Shown in pieces: positions 57,501-64,000 of a stretch of 64,000 bases of DNA (position 1 is the first letter of the stretch; each line of letters starts with the position of its first letter). The position numbers and the translations under genes were made by a program. This stretch comes from Neckera pumila. Its lineage: Eukaryota > Streptophyta > Bryopsida > Hypnales > Neckeraceae. The stretch is from NCBI GenBank assembly GCA_963969595.1, contig OZ018418.1, positions 687,001 to 751,000 of the forward strand, given 5' to 3'. The notes under the pieces are model-generated. The model did no database searches and was not told the DNA's origin. It saw only the letters and a program-made list of their open reading frames with translations.

Positions 57501-58095
57501 AACTAAAAAGTCATGCTATTAGAACGCAAAGACCGTGAAAAAGAAAATGTACAAGTTGTATATAATTCAAACATAAAGATTACATGGGCGCACTAATATT
57601 AGAGCCCCATATTTTTGAACATAACTCACGAACAGAAAAATGTTAATTACCATGCCGCGTAGTTTAGAGAACCAAAAACTAAAATGTCATGAAATTAGAA
57701 CGCAAAGGGTGTGAAATACAAACGTACAAGTTGCAAAGAGTCCAAACATAAAGATTTTGTGAGCAAACTAAAATTAGAGCCTTACTTTTCTGAACATAAT
57801 TCATAAACAAAAAATAATTAAATTACCAGCCCCTATAGATTAAAGTACCTAAAACTAAAATATCATGAAGTAAGAACGCAAAGACCGTGAAAAACCCCCC
57901 GTATAAGTTGTAAATAATCCAAACATAAAGATTTTGTGAATGCACCAAAATTAGAGCCCCATGTTTTTGAATATAATTCACGAACAGAAAAAAGTTAGTT
58001 ACCATGACCTATAGTTTAAAGAACAGAAAACTAAGATGTCATGAAATTAGAACGCAAAGAGCGCAAAAATGTACAAATTGTAAGTAATCCAAAAT
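48556..58095. repeat. Satellite array, family 1, right block
   Basis: This continues the same ~176-bp head-to-tail monomers (about 54 by length) after the inserted element. The GCGCAGAGAGCGC-type monomer recurs (about 49605, 49955, 51110, 51628, 54190, 55060), as do the shortened monomers (about 50574, 52745, 53370, 54005). Several multi-monomer stretches copy parts of the left block, sharing rare variants (see findings). The last clear monomer fades out at about 58095 (GTAAGTAATCC). Confidence 0.95.
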
Positions 58096-61000
58096 ATTTA
58101 TGAAATCTGTATGAGTATGTAGAGGCCAAGCAAAATTCCTACCTATTAAGAGGCTGACAAAATCAAGAAGCAATGGACCAACGCCTATATTTCAAAGAAT
58201 CAAAAATCCACGATTGAGTCATGAAAAAAGTCCACGTGGGTGTGGAAAAAAAAATGTAGTAGTTTGAACTATTATAAGTACTAGTTTCAAATTCATGACC
58301 GCTTTCATTTCATCTCCTATTTTTGGAATAAACCATATGAACCAAAAGAAACCAGACAGCCATTTCTTGTATTTTGGAAAATAAAAAATTCATGATTGAG
58401 TGATGAAGAAGTCCACGTGCATGTTGAAAACACAAAATAATGTAGAACTTGCAAGTATTCTATGCAATAATTTCAAATCCATCATTAGTTGTATTGAATT
58501 CATCTCCCATTTTTTTTAATTTGCCATGTAATCCAAAAGAAACCAGCCATTTTATGTATTTTAGTGAAGCAGAAATTCATGAGTAATGACAATAATCCAT
58601 GTGCATGTTCAAATTTTTTTGTAGAAGTTGGGAGTCAACAAAGCCATAGTTTCAAATCCATGGGCGCATTGAAATCATTCCTAATTTTTTTAATTTTCCC
58701 CATAATCCTAGAATTTGGTATAGAGATCTGTATTTTAGGGAACCGGAATACTGTGAGTCATGAAAGAAGTCTATATGCATGTGGAAAATCAAATGTAAAA
58801 GTTGCAAGTATTCTAAGCATGAATTATTGAATTTCAAATGCATGGCTGCATGAAATTCATCCGCATTATTTTTAATTTGCCACGGCACCCAAAATATTTG
58901 GTTCAGGGACCTGTATTTTAGTACATCAAAAATTCATAAGTCAGGAAAGAAGTCCACTTGGATGCTGAAAGAAAAAATGTAGAAATTGGAAGTATTGAAA
59001 GGAATAATTCCAAATCCATGGGCGCATTGAAATCCTCCCCCATTTTTTTAAATTTGCCGTGTAATCCAAAAGAAACCATTCATTTGCTGTAATTTAGTGT
59101 ATCAAAAATTCGTGAGTCATGAAAAAAGTCTATATTGATGTTGAAATTTTCTTGGTAGAAGTTGGAAGTATTTGGAGCAATAGTTTCAAATCCATGGGCG
59201 CATTGAAATCATCCCCCATTAATTTAAATTTGCCATGTAATCAAAGCGAAACCATTCATTTTCCGTATTTTGATAAATTAGAAATTCAAAAGTTAGGAAA
59301 AGAGTCCACGTGCATGTTCAAATTCTTTTTGTAGAAGTTGAAAGTATTGAAAGTAATAATTTCAAATCCATGGGCGCATTGAAATCATTCCTAGCTTTTT
59401 TAATTTTTCCCATAATCCAAAAGAAACCATTCATTTCTTGTATTTTGGTGAACCAAAAATTTGTGAGTCATCAAAGAAGTCCACGTGGATGTTGAAATTA
59501 TTTTTGAAAAGTTGGAAGCATTTAAAGCAGTAGTTCCAAATCCATGGACACATAGAAATCATCCTCTATTATTTTTTAATATGCCACAAAATCCAAATAA
59601 ACCATTCATTATCTGTCTTTTGGTGAATCAGAAATTCAAAAGTCAAGAAAGAAGTCCATGTGCATGTTCAAATTCTATTTGTAGAAGTTGGAAGTATTGA
59701 AATGAGTAATTCCAAATCTACGAGTGCATTGAAATCATCCCCCACTATTTTTAATTTGCCGCATAATCCAAAAGAAACCATTCATTTCCTGTACTTTAGT
59801 GAATCAAAAATATGTGAGTCATGAAAGAAGTCCACCTGCATGTTCAAATTTTTTTGTAGAAGTTGGAAAAATTGAAAGGAATAATTCCAAATCCACAGAA
59901 GCATTGAAATCATCCTCCATTATTTTCAATTTGCCGCATAATCCAAACAAAACCATTCATTTTCTGTATTTTAGTGAATCAAAAATTCGTGAGTCATGAA
60001 AGAAGTCCACGTGGATGTTGAAATTATTTTGGTGGAAGTTGAAAGTATTGAGAGCAATAGTTCCGAATCCATGGGCGCATTGAAATCATCCCCCATTATT
60101 TTTAATTTGCCACGTAATCCAAGTGAAACCATTCAATTCTAGTATTTTAGTGAATCAAGTATTCAAAAGTCATGGAAGAAGTCCACTTGCAAGTTCAAAT
60201 TTTTTTGTAGAAGCTGGAAGTATTGAAAGGAATAGTTCCAAATCCATGAACACTTTGAAATTTTCCCTCTTTTTTTTTAATTTGCCTGGTAATCCAAAAG
60301 AAACCATTCCTTTTTTGTATTTTATTGAACCAAAAATTTGTGAGTCATGAAAGAAGTCCACGTTGATATTGAAATTTTTTTTTGTAGAAATTGGAAGTAT
60401 TTAGAGAAATAGTTCCAAATCCATAGACACATTGAAATCATCCTACATTATTTTTAATTTTCCTTGGTAATCCAAAAGAAACCATTTTTTTGCTGTAACC
60501 TAGTGATCAAAAATTTGTGAGTCATGAAAAAAGTCCATGTTGATGTTGAAGTGTTTTTAGTAGGAGTTAGAAGTGTTTAGAGCAATAGTTCCAAATCCAT
60601 GAGTGCATTGAAATCATCCTCTATTATTTTCATTTGCCCTGGTAATCCAAAAAAACCCATTTATTTCCTGTATTTTAGTGAATCATAAATTCAAAAGTTA
60701 TGAAAGAAGTCCACCTGCATGTTCAAATTTTTTTGTAGAAGTTGGAAGTATTGAAAGGAATAATTTCAAATCCATGGGCACATTGAAATCATCCTCCATT
60801 ATTTTTAATTTGCCTTGGTAATCCAAAAGAATCCATTCATTTCCAGTATTTTAATGGATCAAAAATTTGTGAATCATAGAAAAAGTCAACATGGATGTTG
60901 AAAATGTTTTTGTAGAAGTTCAAAATTTCTAAAACAATAGTTCCAAATCCATGGAAAAATTGAAATCATCCTCCATTATTTTGAATTTGCCTTGGTAATC

Positions 61001-62540
61001 TAAAAGAAATGATTCATTTCCCTTATTTTAATGAATCAAAACTTCGTGAATCATGATAGAAGTCAACGTGGATGTTGAAATTCTTTTGGTAGGAGTTGGA
61101 ATTATTTAGAGCAATAGTTCCAAATGCATGGGCGCATTGAAATCATCCCCCATTTTTTTTGGTATGCCCTGTAATCCAAAAGAAACCATTCATTTCCTAT
61201 ATTTTAGTGAATCAAAAATTCGTGAGTCATGAAAGAAGTCCACATGGATGTTGAAATTTATTTGTTAGAAGTTGGAAGTATTTAGAGCAATAGATCCAAA
61301 TCCATGGACGTATTGAAATCATCCCTTTTTTTTCTTTAATGTACCACGTAATCCAAGTGAAACCATTCATTTCCAGTATTTTGGTGAATCAATTATTCAA
61401 GTCACAAAAAAAATCCACATGCATATTTAAATTATTTTTGTAGAAGTTGGAAGTATTGATAGGAATAATTTCAAATCCACGGATGCATTAAAATCACCTC
61501 CCATGTTTTTTAGTTTGCCCTGTAATCCAAAAGAACCCATTCATTTCCTGTATTTTAGCGAATCAAAAAATTTGTGTGTCATGAAAGAAGTCCACGTAGA
61601 TGTCGAAATTATTTTTTGGAGAAGTTGGAAGTATTTAAAGCAATAGTTTCAAATCCATGTACGCATTGAAATCATCTCCCAATCTTTTTAACTTGCCATG
61701 TAATCCAAGTGAAACCGTTCATTTCCTATATATTAGTGAATCAAAAGTTCAAGATTCATGAAAGAAGTCCACAGTCGTGGATGTTGAAATTATTTTGGTA
61801 GAAGTTGGAAGTATTTAAAGCAATAGTTCCAAATCCATGGATGCATTGAAATCATCCCCCATATTTCTTAATTTGCCACCTAATCAAAGTGGCACCATTC
61901 ATTTCCTATATTTTTGTAAATCAGATATTCAAAAGTCATGAAAGAAATCCACCTGCATGTTCAAACTTTTTGTGTGGAAGTTGAAAGTATTGAAAGGAAT
62001 AATTCCAAATCCATAGGCGTATTGAAATTTTTCCCCATTTTTTTAAATTTGCCCTATAATCCAAAAAACCCCATTCATTTCTAGTATTTTAGTGAATAAA
62101 AAGTTTGTGAGTCATAAAAGAAGACCACCTACATGTTCAAAAAAAGTTTGTAGAAGTTGGAAGTACTGAAATGAGTAATTTCAAATCCATGGGCACATTG
62201 AAATCATCCCCCATTTTTTTTCATTTCCCCGTAATCCAAAAGAAATGATTCATTTTCTGTATTTTAGTGAATAAAATAGTCCTGAGTCATGAAAGAAGTC
62301 CATGTGGATGTTGAAATTATTTGTGGAGAAGTCGGTAGTATTTAGAGCAATAGTTCCAAATTCATAGGCGCATTGAAATCATCCCCCATTTTTTTTAATT
62401 TGTCACGTAATCCAAGTGAAACCATTCATTTCCAGTATTTTAGTGAATCAAAAATTTGTGAGTCATGAAAGAAGTCCGCGTACATGTTGAAATTATTTTT
62501 TGTAGAAATTAGAAGCATTTAGAGCAATAGTTCCAAATCC
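58096..62540. repeat. Satellite array, family 2, ~176-bp monomer, diverged relative of family 1
   Basis: Monomers carry CCATGGGCGCATTGAAATCA, then CCCCATT with TTTAATTTGCC, TAATCCAAAAGAAACCATTC, ATTTTAGTGAATCAAAAATT, GTGAGTCATGAAAGAAGTCC, and TGTAGAAGTTGGAAGTATT. There are about 25 monomers. The first two or three (58180-58900) are the most divergent. Corresponding words in family 1 (GCGCACTAAAAT, CCTGTAGTTTA..GAACCAAAAA, GTCATGAAA, TGTACAAGTTGTAA) lie in the same order and spacing, so both derive from one ancestor. No gene is present. Confidence 0.93.
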
Positions 62541-63460
62541 AGGGTTGCAATTTGGCGAGCCTGGGAGTAGGAGCTTGTGAGCTTGTGAGCCTGTAAGCGG
62601 GAACTTTTTGGGTTGAAAAAATTTGTGCAAAAATTGAAAGTTGATGCGAAGAACCTAAGACCGTGTGCATTGAATGAGCTTAGGTTCTATAATCGTGGAT
62701 TTTAGGAAAAATTGTGGTTAAAGAAATTTAGGGTCAATTGTGGACAATGAAGGGTATTCCAATTTGGATGGGATTTTTTGGGCGTATAAATTAGAATTAG
62801 GGTGTCTTATCATACACGAAGTGTTCTAAGAAGGGGTAACTAAGTAAATAAGCCGAAGATGTAGGCACTTGATATTTTCACCTATTGATATTTAGTCATT
62901 GGAGATTCTTTTGGAGTGGTCCCTTTCTTCTTTATAAATTTCTTATAAAAATCAATACTTTCTCCTTACTAGAAGTACAATTGTGACCTCATGCCACTCC
63001 ATTTTGCTGGACACTACTCAAGTATGACTACCATTGTTTAGAGGTTTAGGGTAATTGTTTTCCCTTCTATTTTTTTTTTATACACAGAGAACTAATTGAT
63101 GGAAGGAGATCTAATTTCATTCCAGTTTCATTCCATTTTAGGGTTTATTTCTAACACTCAGTAGTTTGCAAAAGATAAATGTGTTACTCTCATTACCTCC
63201 AATTTTTGGCCATTACATATCGTTTTTCTTAATTGGGTGGGTTTAGAGTTACAGTATTCAAAAACTCCAAAATTCATCCTCACATTTCTCTAATAGGCAA
63301 ACTTTATCTCTGGGTTTTTTTCATATTGTTTTTCTTAATGTGAGCATATTATCAAACAAGAAGCAGATTGCACCCAAATCTAGCCATAAAACATCCAAAT
63401 CAAATCAACATAAAAGTAATACACATAGTTCAACTCATAAGATATGTCAATCTTATGAGC
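62541..63460. other. Non-satellite intergenic DNA, no gene seen
   Basis: The array stops at CCAAATCCAGG. A short GAGCCTGGGAGTAGGAGC, then GAGCTTGTGAGCTTGTGAGC stretch follows at about 62557-62600. The rest is AT-rich without exons that I can support; it would be 3' flank of the gene at 63461. Confidence 0.5.
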
Positions 63461-64000
63461 CTAAGTTGCGGTGGACTCGGTAATTGAAACCTCACTGGAA
63501 GATGACTCCAGAGTCTCTTCACCCTCAGAAGCTGAAACATCTAAGAAATGAACAACATTTGAAGCATATTTGGGTTTACGAGGTTTAGGGTCTCTACAAC
63601 CATGTCGTTCATACTGTGATGCCATCTTCTCAGCGTACACTGGAAGATCGTAAGACTTCTCCGGGATCAAGATCAATCTTTGTATCTTCTTCAGCCGGTG
63701 AGTACCGGTCACTCCTTCGCTCCTTTGAATACCACAAATCCAAGGATTAGATCCTTTGAATTCATTATATGCAGCGTATATTAGAAAGAGAAAAAAACAT
63801 GTCATTGCAAAATGGAACTTACTTACTAGGTCTAACATTGCGTGTGAACACCATCGGTTCCACGTGCATGGCATCGAGACCGAGAGTTGCAACAGTTTCT
63901 ACCGGAGCTTCTATCGCTCCTTCCCATGGAGTGGCTATCTTCATTGGTTCAAGAACCATAATGAAGATATTGAGGTCCTTCTCCAAGGCCACAATATGTC
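63461..64000 (-). CDS. 3' end of an unrecognised two-exon (or longer) gene, runs off right edge
   Basis: The upstream exon (64000 to 63827) reads HIVALEKDLNIFIMVLEPMK, then IATPWEGAIEAPVETVATLG and AMHVEPMVFTRNVRP. It ends at a consensus donor GTAAGTAAG. Using acceptor GCGAAG (63720-63715) gives a 112-bp intron and joins the frame as NVRP-R-VTGTH. The last exon (63714 to 63461) continues HRLKKIQRLILIPEKSYDLP, YAEKMASQYERHGCRDPKPR and a Ser/Glu-rich tail ending EVSITESTAT, TAG. There are no stops in either exon, unlike the transposon genes here, so it may be a live gene or a recent copy. I do not recognise the family. Further exons lie beyond the window. Confidence 0.55.

Noticed and set aside
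34521..58005. Many minus-strand ORFs of 60-119 codons starting MVINFFLFVNYVQ or similar across the satellite
   Set aside because: They recur once per monomer because the repeat unit happens to be open in that frame; they begin and end at the same place in the unit and have no gene context.
33126..58095. Regularly spaced repeats resembling a CRISPR array
   Set aside because: The entire ~176-bp unit is repeated with no unique spacers, and the genome is eukaryotic.
58564..60361. Plus-strand ORFs with FFVEVGSIE..NSFKSMGALKS repeated in the second array
   Set aside because: Same artefact: translation of the family 2 satellite monomer, not a repeat protein.
1..64000. tRNA, rRNA or snRNA genes
   Set aside because: I saw no cloverleaf with CCA-proximal pairing, no conserved rRNA stretch and no snRNA Sm site that I could support.

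Overview
The window looks like nuclear DNA of a land plant. Evidence: a CACTA (En/Spm) transposon with a plant-type Tnp2 transposase, spliceosomal introns with GT..AG borders, nested mobile elements, and about 25 kb of ~176-bp satellite monomers. I cannot name the species. Almost every recognisable gene belongs to a mobile element and carries stop codons. The possible exception is a gene running off the right edge.

Left, 1-14964: a large CACTA element whose left end lies outside the window. Its tnp2 gene reads leftward (4174 to 1: zinc-ribbon/catalytic core, DUF4218 and DUF4216-like parts). A second, intron-rich gene reads rightward (about 5054 to 13370) and encodes a Transposase_24 (Ptta/En/Spm)-like protein. 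The two genes are divergent around a short intergenic region. A 3637-bp element (9113-12749) has jumped into the second gene. The degenerate CACTA terminus at 14951-14964 abuts an older relative of that same element, so the CACTA probably inserted into it.

14965-24000: the truncated relative (14965 to about 16650), then a GC-rich minisatellite region split by a complete 3364-bp element (16959-20322), then locus A (20754-23849). Locus A is a long single-frame pseudogene with a WCHI/WRH/NKANL N-terminal motif set, a coiled coil and a RING-like finger, and a 442-bp inverted-repeat element interrupts it. Locus B (27600-29102, minus strand) is a diverged paralogue with the same kind of minisatellite on its 5' side.

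Three complete elements (9113-12749, 16959-20322, 44919-48555) share TGTGGGAAC..TACGACA-type ends (allowing for mutation), 5-bp target duplications and a homologous ORF. None shows long terminal repeats. They are either giant solo LTRs that carry an ORF or an unusual non-autonomous family.

24000-33125: AT-rich DNA made mostly of decayed tandem and dispersed repeats, apart from locus B.

33126-58095: a tandem array of ~176-bp monomers (roughly 120), interrupted by the third copy of the element with target duplication CAAAG. 58096-62540: a second array, also ~176 bp, whose monomers align with the first family, so it is a diverged outer layer of the same satellite. 62541-64000: non-repetitive DNA and the 3' end of an unrecognised, apparently intact two-exon gene on the minus strand.
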